From assembly GCA_027335345.1 (NCBI GenBank), contig DAHWOF010000069.1:1-43127 (forward strand): a stretch of DNA of 43,127 bases, in the 5' to 3' direction. A program made the position numbers and the translations under genes. Origin of the DNA: Granulicella sp. GTDB lineage: Bacteria > Acidobacteriota > Terriglobia > Terriglobales > Acidobacteriaceae. Positions 8,934 to 16,943 of this stretch are shown piece after piece. The notes beneath the pieces are model-generated. The model did no database searches and was not told the DNA's origin. It saw only the letters and a program-made list of their open reading frames with translations. Within the stretch, counting starts at the first letter, position 1, and every line of letters starts with the position of its first letter.

Positions 8934-8949
8934 TGGCCCCCGCAGTGCT
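8934..8949 (+). promoter_or_regulatory. Putative sigma-54 promoter for the wza-type EPS operon
   Basis: The sequence TGGCCCCCGCAGTGCT has GG (8935-8936) and GC (8947-8948) separated by exactly 10 bases, preceded by TT as in the consensus. The predicted start near 8960 leaves a short leader carrying AAGGAG (8966-8971) before the ATG at 8977. The -12 half (GTGCT) is one base off TTGCT, so it is somewhat weaker than the two minus-strand elements. Confidence 0.6.
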
Positions 8950-8976
8950 AGTGATAAGGCATCATAAGGAGTCTTC

Positions 8977-9639
8977 ATGACAGTCATGCAGCAAAGAGGG
9001 GGGCTCGCAGTGACCCGTCCGGCTGTGTTGTGCGGGATGATGATGGCGCTGGCGCCGGGGCTGGTGGCCCAGACGGCGGCACGGGCGATCATCACCCCGG
9101 CCAAGACGCCGAGCCAAACGGTGGCGAGCAGCCCCCAAGCCGGAGGGCAGACGGATGCTTCCACCTATCGGATCGGACCCCAGGACCATCTGCAGATCAC
9201 GGTCTGGCAGGAGCCGAGTCTGTCGGGAACCTTCCCGGTACGGCCGGATGGGATGATCTCGCTGGTGCTGCTGGGAGATGTTCCTGCCGCAGGACTCACG
9301 CCCATGGACCTGGCGCATGACATAACGCTGAAGCTGAAGAAGTACATTCAGGATCCGGTCGTCTCCGTGGTGGTGACGGCGGTGGATAGCCAGAGGGTCT
9401 ATCTGGTCGGAGAGGTGCAGCACGGCGGGCCGATCCAATTGACGCCGGGGATGACGCCACTGCAAGCCATTGCATCCGCCGGCGGCCTGACGCCTTATAC
9501 AAATGGGAAGCATATCTATATTCTGCGTGGTCCCCAGGGGCATCAGCAGAAGATCCCCTTCAACTACAAAAGCGCCCTGAAGGGCGACAACCGACAGAAC
9601 GTGCCCCTGTTGTCCGGGGATACGATCGTGGTCCCATGA
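8977..9639 (+). CDS. Polysaccharide export protein (Wza/EpsA-like)
   Basis: This 220-residue periplasmic/outer-membrane export protein has an N-terminal signal peptide ending near AQTAARA (about residue 36). A Poly_export domain follows (YRIGPQDHLQITVWQEP at about 63-79, then VRPDGMISLVLLGDV), and then one SLBB domain (VYLVGEVQHGGPIQLTPGMTP and the following stretch). It has no lipobox, unlike Wza proper. Short single-SLBB forms are usual in exosortase-type EPS loci. It should form the export channel with the downstream barrel and the Wzz-like protein. The start is supported by AAGGAG 6 bases upstream. It is first in the plus-strand operon. Confidence 0.92.
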   Translation: MTVMQQRGGLAVTRPAVLCGMMMALAPGLVAQTAARAIITPAKTPSQTVASSPQAGGQTDASTYRIGPQDHLQITVWQEPSLSGTFPVRPDGMISLVLLGDVPAAGLTPMDLAHDITLKLKKYIQDPVVSVVVTAVDSQRVYLVGEVQHGGPIQLTPGMTPLQAIASAGGLTPYTNGKHIYILRGPQGHQQKIPFNYKSALKGDNRQNVPLLSGDTIVVP

Positions 9640-9647
9640 GGATATCG

Positions 9648-10937
9648 ATGAAGACCTGCCTTATGGTTTCCATGCTCTTGATGGCGCTGGGGACGACGGC
9701 CCGAGGACAAAACCAACCCATCGTCAACCAGCCGAGCTTCGGGTTTTCTCTGCCCAAGGTGGAGGGGACCCTGACCTACGCTCTGAGCGGGTCTGAGGCG
9801 ATCATGACCGGTTATGGCGGCTCGACCGGCGGAGCTGCGTATATGTCGTCAGTGAACGGGGATCTGGCTTATCTGTCCTCCAGCGTCAGCAAGCCATTCA
9901 GCCTGGTGTACTCGGGCGGGTATCTGTATTTTGACGAGGCGGGATATCCCTCGAACACCACCTTTCAGAACGTGGCTGCCTCCCAGGTGGTGACCACCAA
10001 GAACTGGACCTTCATGGCCGACGATGGTTTCAGCTATATGCCGGACACCCCCACAACCGGCCTCTCCGGGATTCCCGGCCTGGGCGATATTGGCGTGGCT
10101 CCGGTGCAGACTGGAATTGAACCGGCGCAGCCCATCCTTACAGGCTATGCAACTCAGTTGGGGAATGGGTTGACCGGAGAAATCACGCGCACCATCACCG
10201 GGAACCTTTCGATGAGTGGGACCGGATCCTGGCAGATTCTGCATTTTACGGGCCCCAACAACATCGACTCGACCGAAGAGATGGGGTCAGTGGGGCCGAC
10301 GTACCGCATCAACGCCAACAGCTCAGTGAATGCGACTGTGAACTATGGGTACACGACGGATTCCTTCCAGGGCTTTGTCCTTCCCTTCACCACGGAATCC
10401 ATCATTGTGGAGTATCAGAAGCAGATTACGCCCCTGCTGAGCATCAATGTCTCGGGTGGTCCGCAGAAGTCTTATGGAACTGGGTTGACTGAGGCTCTGT
10501 TTCCGCCTCAGATCTTCATGGTGGGCAGCGCGGGGTTGGTCTATCAGCGCAAGCTGACCAGCGCCAGCATCTACTTTTCGCGCGCCACAAACGCCGGCTC
10601 GGGCATCGTTTATGGAGCCCTGACTGATACGGTAGCCGGAGTCTTAAGCCGTCAGTTCAACGAGGTCTGGCAGGGAGCCTTGACTGGATCCTGGGCGAAG
10701 AGCACAGCGCTGGCGCAGGTGCCAGGTTACGACCTGAACTATGACGCGACCTACGGTGGTGCGCAGATCTCGCGCAGTATCGGCCGCAGCTGGTCAGCTT
10801 ACTTCAGCTATACGGCTGAGGATCAGAACGCGATCGGTTCGGGAGCGGATATATCGGCGTTCAACGGCTTGGAGCAGGTCTATGCGGTTGGGGTGACGTT
10901 CTCTCCTCCCGCCCATCATTTCGCACCGCAGCAATAA
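9648..10937 (+). CDS. Outer-membrane beta-barrel protein of the EPS locus
   Basis: This protein has about 429 residues. It starts with a signal peptide (MKTCLMVSMLLMALGTTARG), followed by alternating amphipathic beta-strand sequence rich in Gly/Ser/Thr/Tyr and ending in an aromatic-containing strand (VYAVGVTFSPP). It resembles the barrel proteins that sit after the Wza-like gene in exosortase-type EPS loci (TIGR03016 type). It probably helps polysaccharide cross the outer membrane. An ATG at 9636 overlaps the wza stop (ATGA), but ATG 9648 has GAGG at 6 bases and leads straight into the signal peptide, so 9648 is preferred. The family name is inferred mainly from context; the barrel nature is visible. 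Confidence 0.75.
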   Translation: MKTCLMVSMLLMALGTTARGQNQPIVNQPSFGFSLPKVEGTLTYALSGSEAIMTGYGGSTGGAAYMSSVNGDLAYLSSSVSKPFSLVYSGGYLYFDEAGYPSNTTFQNVAASQVVTTKNWTFMADDGFSYMPDTPTTGLSGIPGLGDIGVAPVQTGIEPAQPILTGYATQLGNGLTGEITRTITGNLSMSGTGSWQILHFTGPNNIDSTEEMGSVGPTYRINANSSVNATVNYGYTTDSFQGFVLPFTTESIIVEYQKQITPLLSINVSGGPQKSYGTGLTEALFPPQIFMVGSAGLVYQRKLTSASIYFSRATNAGSGIVYGALTDTVAGVLSRQFNEVWQGALTGSWAKSTALAQVPGYDLNYDATYGGAQISRSIGRSWSAYFSYTAEDQNAIGSGADISAFNGLEQVYAVGVTFSPPAHHFAPQQ

Positions 10938-10947
10938 GGAAAATCGC

Positions 10948-12510
10948 ATGCTAGGTCATCGTCCCCTGAACTTTGAAGACTACATCGCCATCCTGAAGCG
11001 TAGAGGCTGGATCATCTTCATTCCAGCGCTTCTGGTTCCGGTTCTTGCGGTAGCCATCACCTACCGTCTGACGCCGCAATACACCTCGCAGACGCTGGTG
11101 TTGATCCAGCCGCAGACGGTGCCGGATACCTTTGTTAAACCAATCCTTGTCGAGGATCTGGACAGCCGGCTGGCATCGATGAAGGAGCAGATCCTGAGCC
11201 GGTCCAGGCTGGAGCCGATCATCGAGCGGTACAACCTGGGCGGCCCCGGCATGGACATGGATGACAAGGTGGCCAAGACCCGGAAGGAAATCGGAATCAA
11301 GCCGATTCAGTCGGAGACTATGGGCTCGGGAGGACTGCCAGGCTTCTTTATCTCGTTCACGGCCTCGGACCCGCACACGGCGCAGTTGGTGTGCCGGGAG
11401 ATCACCTCCCTGTTTGTGAGTCAGAATCTGCAAGAGCGCGAGCAGTCGGCGGAAGGAACCACACAATTTCTTCAAGGGCAGCTCCAGCAGGCCAAGCAGG
11501 ATCTTGACTCGCAGGATGAAAAGCTGGCGGAGTTTGAGCGGCAGCACATGGGAGACCTGCCGGACCAGCAGGACTCGAACATGGATATGCTGAACAGCCT
11601 TAACTCCGAACTGCAAGCAGCGACGCAGGCTCTGGCGCGGTTGGAGCAGGACAGGTCGCTGGAAGAGGCGATGATGGCGCAGGAGACGCCTCAGGCCGAG
11701 TTCTTGCCGGGCCAGAACCAGAAGTCGAGCCCGCAGGAGCAGGCAGTTCAGTTGCAAAAGCTGGAGGCGAGACTGACGGATCTGCGCACTCGATACACCG
11801 CGGATTATCCGGATGTGCTGTCGACGGAGCGTGAGATCAACGATCTGCGCAAACAGATGGCGGAGGCTCCTCCGCCGAAGCCGGCGCCAAAGGCCAGCGC
11901 GGCTCCTCCGCAGCCGACGCTGATGGACTCGCCAGCCCTGTTGCGAATGCGGATGCAGATCAAGGCTCTCGGCGACGAGATTCAGCAAAAGAAGCAACAG
12001 CAGGCGGTGATTCAGAGTCAGATCCGCCAGTACCAGGACCGCATCCAGTCGACGCCTCTGATAGCGGCGCAGATGAAGGATCTGACGCGCAATCATCAGA
12101 CCGCGCAAGAGTTCTATGACAGCCTGCTGGACAAGTTGAACAAGGCGCAGATGGCGACCGATCTGGAGCGCCGTCAAGAGGGGGAGCAGTTCCACGTGAT
12201 GGACGATGCCAATCTCCCCGACGCGCCTACCTTCCCGAACCGCCCCATGTTCGCCGGCGGCGGATTGGTGGCCGGACTTGGAATAGGGCTGTTGGTGATT
12301 GCCTTCCTGGAGTACAACGACAAGTCCTTGCGGTCGGAGCGCGACGTATGGGCGTTCACCAAACTGCCGACGCTGGCCATGATCGGCAAGGTGCGGCCGG
12401 CCAAGGGAGCGCGCAAGCCAGGATCTTTCCCTGGCAGTGTCTTGCCAGGGAACCGATCGAAGAAGGGTATTCCGGCAACCAACAAATCTCTTGCGAACGC
12501 GGGTGGGTAG
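10948..12510 (+). CDS. Wzz-like polysaccharide chain-length determinant
   Basis: This is a 520-residue inner-membrane co-polymerase. The N-terminal Wzz domain starts NFEDYIAILKRRGW with a membrane segment at about 19-40. A long Gln/Glu-rich coiled coil (about 165-400) follows. The second membrane segment (about 430-455) is preceded by the Pro-rich FPNRP motif of this family. There is no fused kinase domain; the kinase is the separate gene at 13446. This matches the XrtA-associated chain-length determinant type (TIGR03007). It controls chain length and links synthesis to the export channel. AAGGA lies 7 bases before the ATG, 10 bp after the barrel gene. Confidence 0.92.
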   Translation: MLGHRPLNFEDYIAILKRRGWIIFIPALLVPVLAVAITYRLTPQYTSQTLVLIQPQTVPDTFVKPILVEDLDSRLASMKEQILSRSRLEPIIERYNLGGPGMDMDDKVAKTRKEIGIKPIQSETMGSGGLPGFFISFTASDPHTAQLVCREITSLFVSQNLQEREQSAEGTTQFLQGQLQQAKQDLDSQDEKLAEFERQHMGDLPDQQDSNMDMLNSLNSELQAATQALARLEQDRSLEEAMMAQETPQAEFLPGQNQKSSPQEQAVQLQKLEARLTDLRTRYTADYPDVLSTEREINDLRKQMAEAPPPKPAPKASAAPPQPTLMDSPALLRMRMQIKALGDEIQQKKQQQAVIQSQIRQYQDRIQSTPLIAAQMKDLTRNHQTAQEFYDSLLDKLNKAQMATDLERRQEGEQFHVMDDANLPDAPTFPNRPMFAGGGLVAGLGIGLLVIAFLEYNDKSLRSERDVWAFTKLPTLAMIGKVRPAKGARKPGSFPGSVLPGNRSKKGIPATNKSLANAGG

Positions 12511-12513
12511 GCC

Positions 12514-13449
12514 ATGTATACCAATTTCTACAAGCTGCAGACATGCCCATTCGGGACCAGTCCTGATCCTCGGTTTCTCTACATGATGCCGCATACCCGG
12601 GAGGCGCTGGCCGGACTGGAGTATGGCATTGCCGAGCGCAAGGGATTCACGGTGCTCACCGGAGAGGTGGGAACGGGAAAGACCACGCTGCTGCGGTCCG
12701 CTCTTGGATCTCTTGGTCAACAGCGCGTCTCGACGTCGTTTGTCTTCAATCCTCTGCTGGACCCCCTGGATTTCCTAGAGTTCGTACTGACGGACTTTGG
12801 TCTGACGCCGGATTCGCGGACCAAGTCCGGCATGCTGCTGCAGCTCAATCGCTGGCTGATCGAGCGCTATCGCCGGCAGGAGACCTGTGTGGTGGTGGTC
12901 GACGAGGCGCAGAATCTCTCTTGGGAGCTGCTGGAGGAGATTCGCCTGCTGACCAACCTGGAGTCTTCATCCGGAAAGTTGCTGCAGATTGTGCTCTCCG
13001 GTCAGCCCGAGTTGGAAGAGAAGCTGCGCCATCCCAGCGTCCGGCAACTCCGGCAGAGGATCTTCCTGTGGTGCCGCACCTAGCCGCTCACGCTGGAGCA
13101 AACCGGCGAGTATATCGTGGAGCGGTTACGGATCGCCGGCGCCAACCAAACGATTTTTTCTCCGGAGGCGGCGCAGCTTGTCCACCGTTACAGCCGGGGA
13201 ATTCCACGCACCATCAATTTGATCTGTGAACATGCGCTGATCCTCGGTTATGTGGAACAGATCCCCCTGATTCCGGGGCCGCTGATTGACCATGTAGCGG
13301 AAGATCTTGAGTTGACGATGTCGTCCTTTCTGATGGCTCCTGCCGCAGTGGGAGCCGGAGGGTACCAGGCGCCGCTTCATCCCATGGAGACGGGCGCCAA
13401 TCGAGTGATGAACTCCTTTCATCGGGAGCCAGGGAGAAGCGGTCAATGA
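12514..13449 (+). pseudogene. XrtA-locus AAA ATPase (ExeA-like), interrupted by in-frame TAG
   Basis: The frame starts at ATG 12514 and shows the ExeA/GspA-like ATPase of exosortase loci (TIGR03015 type). It has Walker A GEVGTGKTT (50-58), Walker B VVVVDEAQNL and the family segment LRQRIFLWCRT. At 13081-13083 a TAG stops it after 189 residues. The same frame then continues with typical family sequence (PLTLEQTGEYIVERLRIAG and the SRGIPRTINLICEHALI helix) up to TGA 13447-13449. Reading through gives 311 residues, the normal family size. Relatives usually have Gln at this place, so CAG to TAG is a likely single change. The next gene's ATG overlaps the distal TGA, as expected for an originally intact gene. 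Sequencing error, a real nonsense mutation or suppression cannot be told apart here. Confidence 0.85.
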
Positions 13450-14393
13450 GCCACATCTATGAAGCCTTACAACGAGCAGAGGCCGAGCGGAAGGCCGGAT
13501 TGGAAGCCGTGGCCACAGTCCCCATGCCGGAGCACGCGCCAGAGCATCCCCGACTGGCTGTAGCGCTGGCAGCGCAGAGGCCGCAGGTCGCTGAACTGGT
13601 CTCGGCGCCGGCTGCGGAGGGGGTGGCGTCCCCGGTGCTACCGCCAGGGTTCCTCGATCGCGTGCCGCGCAGGCCATGGGATCCGGTGCTGGAGCAGTTG
13701 CCGGCGCTGGAAAAAGGAGGAGTATCGGTGGAGCAGTTCCGCAGCCTGCGCTCGCGACTGCAGGAACTGCGCGATCTGAAGCCCTTGAAGTCCATCCTGG
13801 TGAGCAGCGGCTTGCCCAAGGAAGGAAAGAGCTTCATCTCCGCCAACCTGGCGATCAACCTGGCCCGGCACAAGAGCAGCAAGGTGCTGTTGATCGATGG
13901 CGACATGCGCTGTTCGAGCCTGCATCAATATCTGGGCAGCCAGGCGGATCCGGGGCTTTCCGAGTACCTGGCGGGCAAGGCAAGCATTCTGGAGGTGTTG
14001 CAGTCTCCGCAGGAGGCGATGGGCCGAGATCCGATGATGGCATCGGTGCTGGAGAACATCACCTTTCTCCCCGGCGGACAAGGCGGGGACATGGCGGCCG
14101 ACATGGCCAGCAGCAAGCGCTTCGAGGAGTTGCTGGCGGCCATGAGCCCCTTCTTCGAATGGATCGTCATCGACTCGCCTCCAGTGCTGCTAGTCTCCGA
14201 TGCTGTGAATTTGGCGCGATCCAGCGATGCGGTCCTGCTGGTGGCGCGCAGTGGCGTCACCACATTCCCCGTGGCGCAACGCGCGCAGAACGAACTGAAG
14301 TCGGCCAACGTCATTGGATTTGTTTTGAATGCGGTAGAGAAGCCGTCGATGAGCGGAAGTTACTACTACCGTTATCAGAAAACGGCGGTATAA
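13446..14393 (+). CDS. BY-kinase: tyrosine autokinase of the EPS locus
   Basis: This 315-residue cytoplasmic bacterial tyrosine kinase is of the CpsD/CapB type (TIGR03018-like). The N-terminus SHIYEALQRAE is typical of the exosortase-associated group. Walker A is SGLPKEGKS (121-129), Walker A' is LLIDGDMR (148-155) and Walker B is IVIDSPPVL. The C-terminal tyrosine cluster SYYYRYQK (Tyr306, 307, 308 and 310) is the autophosphorylation tail. It should act with the Wzz-like protein to gate polymerisation. Its ATG overlaps the distal stop of the ATPase gene (ATGA), so its translation may be affected by the amber codon upstream, although GGGAG 9 bases before the ATG could allow independent initiation. 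Confidence 0.92.
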   Translation: MSHIYEALQRAEAERKAGLEAVATVPMPEHAPEHPRLAVALAAQRPQVAELVSAPAAEGVASPVLPPGFLDRVPRRPWDPVLEQLPALEKGGVSVEQFRSLRSRLQELRDLKPLKSILVSSGLPKEGKSFISANLAINLARHKSSKVLLIDGDMRCSSLHQYLGSQADPGLSEYLAGKASILEVLQSPQEAMGRDPMMASVLENITFLPGGQGGDMAADMASSKRFEELLAAMSPFFEWIVIDSPPVLLVSDAVNLARSSDAVLLVARSGVTTFPVAQRAQNELKSANVIGFVLNAVEKPSMSGSYYYRYQKTAV

Positions 14394-14412
14394 GCCGGAT
14401 CTCGGTGCTGTC

Positions 14413-15789
14413 ATGATCAAGCTACTGAACGTCTACTATCCAACGCGAACCATCATCCTGGTCATCTGCGAGTTCCTGATTGTGGGGGGATCGTTCGTGC
14501 TGGCTTCGGCTCTGGTGCTGGGGCCCAGGACATTTTCTGTCCTTGGGCAGAGTCACGGAGGATTGAAGATCGCGCTGTTGACGGTGAGCACGATCCTGGG
14601 CGCTCACTACTTCGATCTGTACGAACCCCAACAGGTCTCCGAGCGTTGGGAGATCTACCTGCGGTTGATGGTGATTATCGGATGCCTCGCGATTGCACTC
14701 TCCTTGATCGTCTATGTATTTCCGGAGGCCGCCATTGCAAGGTTTGTCTTTCTGCTGGGACTGATCTTCGTTGTGGCATCCTTGATCGCATGGCGCAAGG
14801 CCTTTGAGTGGATCAGCGGGCACCCCATCTTTCAAGAACGGGTCTACGTGCTGGGCTCCGGAGAGCGCGCCAAGGAGATCATCGGGACCATTGAGGCGCA
14901 CCGCGAGTCCGGTATGGTGGTGGTTGGCTGCGATGCTCCCGTGGCAGACAAGGCCGAACGCAAGAAGGTCTTCGCAGAGGCCGTGCAGCATATGGCGTCC
15001 AGTCATGGGAAGATCCACCGGGTGGTGATCGCACTGGACGACCGGCGCGGAGAGCTTCCCGTTGACGGTCTTCTCTCCATGCGGCTTGGAGGCGTGACCA
15101 TCCAGGAAGCCAGCGATCTGATGGAGAGGTTGAGCGGGAAGATGCAACTGGATGGACTTCGTCCCAGCGATCTTCTGTTTTGCGAGGGTTTCCGCATGCG
15201 GCCATCGCAGCAGATTCTGAGACGCGTGGCCTCCACGCTGGTGTCGGCTTTTATCCTGCTGCTGTTCTTGCCGTTGTTTCCCTTTGTAGCGCTGCTGGTG
15301 AAGCTTTCCTCTCCAGGCCCTATCTTCTTTCGCCAGGAGCGGGTGGGGTTGAATGGGAAGGTGTTCAAGCTGAGCAAATTTCGCACCATGGTGATCAACG
15401 CCGAAGCCGGCGGAGCGCAGTGGGCACAGAAGAACGATCCCAGAGTCACCCGCATCGGACAGTTTCTGCGCAAGACTCGCCTGGATGAGGTGCCACAGTT
15501 GTGGAATGTTCTGCGCGGAGAGATGAGCTTTGTAGGACCTCGTCCGGAACGGCCGGAGTTTGTAAGCTGGCTGGCTCAGGAGCTGCCCTTTTACGAGGTT
15601 CGCCACATGATTCACCCCGGTCTCACCGGTTGGGCGCAGATTCGGTATGGATATGGCGCTACGCTGGAGCAGAGCCGGGAGAAGCTGGCCTACGATCTCT
15701 ACTACGTCAAGCATCAGACGCTGGGACTGGATCTGCTGATCATGTTCGAGACCATCAAGACCGTCATCCGCCGCCGCGGAGCGCAGTGA
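14413..15789 (+). CDS. Undecaprenyl-phosphate sugar phosphotransferase (initiating EPS transferase)
   Basis: This 458-residue polyisoprenyl-phosphate hexose-1-phosphate transferase has four N-terminal membrane segments (about 13-130). A nucleotide-sugar-like middle domain (VYVLGSGERAKEII) and a fifth membrane segment (about 275-300) follow. The catalytic C-terminal domain carries SPGPIFFRQERVG, KFRTM, RIGQFLRKTRLDEVPQLWNV and SFVGPRPERPEF. This fits the exosortase-locus sugar transferase group (TIGR03013). It transfers the first sugar phosphate to undecaprenyl phosphate at the inner membrane. It lies 19 bp after the kinase and is probably the last gene of the operon. The sugar donor is not determinable. 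Confidence 0.93.
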   Translation: MIKLLNVYYPTRTIILVICEFLIVGGSFVLASALVLGPRTFSVLGQSHGGLKIALLTVSTILGAHYFDLYEPQQVSERWEIYLRLMVIIGCLAIALSLIVYVFPEAAIARFVFLLGLIFVVASLIAWRKAFEWISGHPIFQERVYVLGSGERAKEIIGTIEAHRESGMVVVGCDAPVADKAERKKVFAEAVQHMASSHGKIHRVVIALDDRRGELPVDGLLSMRLGGVTIQEASDLMERLSGKMQLDGLRPSDLLFCEGFRMRPSQQILRRVASTLVSAFILLLFLPLFPFVALLVKLSSPGPIFFRQERVGLNGKVFKLSKFRTMVINAEAGGAQWAQKNDPRVTRIGQFLRKTRLDEVPQLWNVLRGEMSFVGPRPERPEFVSWLAQELPFYEVRHMIHPGLTGWAQIRYGYGATLEQSREKLAYDLYYVKHQTLGLDLLIMFETIKTVIRRRGAQ

Positions 15790-15877
15790 TCTCGCCGGAA
15801 CCAACCCTGCCTGCATCTGGTGCAGAGAGTCTGCCCAGGCCCGGGGAGGATCGAAGTTGAATTTTTGAGCGACCTGC

Positions 15878-15919
15878 CCTTGAGTTTTACTCAAGGAGTG
15901 ATGGCGCAAACCTTATAAT
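15878..15919 (+). promoter_or_regulatory. Putative sigma-70 -10 box with upstream palindrome before the epimerase
   Basis: A perfect TATAAT (15914-15919) lies 16 bases before the ATG at 15936. No good -35 is present at the right spacing. That place is taken by the perfect dyad CCTTGAGTTTTACTCAAGG (15878-15896; 7-bp arms, 5-base centre), which could be an activator or repressor site. The combination suggests a regulated promoter separate from the sigma-54-driven EPS operon. The dyad might instead be the transcription end of the upstream operon. Confidence 0.45.
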
Positions 15920-15935
15920 CACGGGACGAGGACTG

Positions 15936-16874
15936 ATGGCGCGATATCTGATCACTGGGATTGCAGGATTCATTGGATCTTCTCTGGCGCGAGCGCTGCT
16001 CGATCAGGGCCACGAGGTGCGCGGCTTTGACAACTTCGCTACGGGCAGGATGGAGAACCTGAAGGAGATCTTCTCCTCGATTCAGTTTCAGGAGATGGAT
16101 CTGCAGGATGAAGATGGGGTGCGCGCCGCCTGTAAGGGAGTTGACTTCATTCTGCACCAGGGAGCGCTGGCCTCGGTTCCCAGGTCGGTGATGGATCCGT
16201 TGCCTTCCCATCGCTCCAATATCAACGGAACACTGAACCTTCTGCTGGCGGCCAAAGAGGCAGGCGTTCGCAGGATCGTCTATGCCGCATCGTCTTCCGC
16301 TTACGGCGATCAGCCGACGCAGCCCAAGCATGAAGAGATGCTTCCGATGCCGTTATCGCCCTACGCTGTGCAAAAACTCACCTGCGAGTATTACATCCAG
16401 GCGTTCTTCCGGTGCTATGGGCTCCAGGGCATCTGCCTGCGCTACTTCAATATCTTTGGGCCGCGCCAGGCCGCCGACTCACCGTACTCCGGCGTGATTG
16501 CAAAGTTTATCTACATGATGATGGCCGGCCAGACCCCTACCATCTATGGTGATGGAAGCACCAGCAGAGACTTCACCTTCATCGACAACGCGGTGAACGC
16601 CAACCTGCTGGCCTGCATGGCCCCGGATGAGGTCGCCACGGGCCGCGTCTTCAATGTAGGGACTGGACAAAGCCACACCCTCAACGAGGTGTATGCGGGG
16701 ATAGCGAAGATTCTCGGCTTCTCCGAAGCGCCCCACTTTGGCCCTCCGCGGGCTGGAGATATTCAGCACTCTCTGGCCAGCATCGACCGCGCCCGAAGAG
16801 AGCTCGGCTACCAGCCGATGGATGATTTTTATGCTGGTCTGGAAAAGACGGTGGCTTGGTATGCCTCCGCGTAG
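15936..16874 (+). CDS. NDP-sugar 4-epimerase/dehydratase family protein (extended SDR)
   Basis: This 312-residue cytoplasmic enzyme has an N-terminal Rossmann motif TGIAGFIG (G8, G11, G14), the Ser-rich catalytic segment AASSSAYG (around 118-124) and the YxxxK pair Tyr143/Lys147 in SPYAVQK. The features GALASVPRSV and YFNIFGPRQ resemble UDP-GlcNAc/UDP-glucose 4-epimerases of the WbpP/Gne type. It probably supplies an epimerised UDP-sugar for the exopolysaccharide. The distant UDP-sugar dehydrogenase (23847-25214) could act in the same pathway. GAGGA lies 3-4 bases before the ATG. Epimerase versus other sugar-nucleotide activity is inference. Confidence 0.88.
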   Translation: MARYLITGIAGFIGSSLARALLDQGHEVRGFDNFATGRMENLKEIFSSIQFQEMDLQDEDGVRAACKGVDFILHQGALASVPRSVMDPLPSHRSNINGTLNLLLAAKEAGVRRIVYAASSSAYGDQPTQPKHEEMLPMPLSPYAVQKLTCEYYIQAFFRCYGLQGICLRYFNIFGPRQAADSPYSGVIAKFIYMMMAGQTPTIYGDGSTSRDFTFIDNAVNANLLACMAPDEVATGRVFNVGTGQSHTLNEVYAGIAKILGFSEAPHFGPPRAGDIQHSLASIDRARRELGYQPMDDFYAGLEKTVAWYASA

Positions 16875-16903
16875 CCCCTGGCTCCTCGCCAGCCGCCGAG
16901 CTT

Positions 16904-16937
16904 TTCCGTGCAGGTGTCACCGGATGCCTGCATGGAA
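16904..16937. terminator. Hairpin between convergent epimerase and DUF6982-like genes
   Basis: TTCCGTGCAGG (16904-16914) pairs with CCTGCATGGAA (16927-16937) through 10 Watson-Crick pairs and one G-T pair, with a 12-base loop. It sits between two gene ends that face each other (16874 and 16944), the usual place for a bidirectional terminator. No strong T-run follows on either strand. Confidence 0.5.
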
Positions 16938-16943
16938 GATGCT

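Noticed and set aside
9636-9639. ATGA overlap as start of the outer-membrane barrel gene
   Set aside because: The ATG at 9648 has a proper GAGG ribosome site and begins directly with the signal peptide, so the overlap start is less likely.
10951-12720. Long 589-residue open frame on the minus strand
   Set aside because: It is antisense to the Wzz-like gene and the start of the ATPase gene; it has Arg/Leu/Gln-rich, motif-free sequence typical of a shadow frame in GC-rich DNA.
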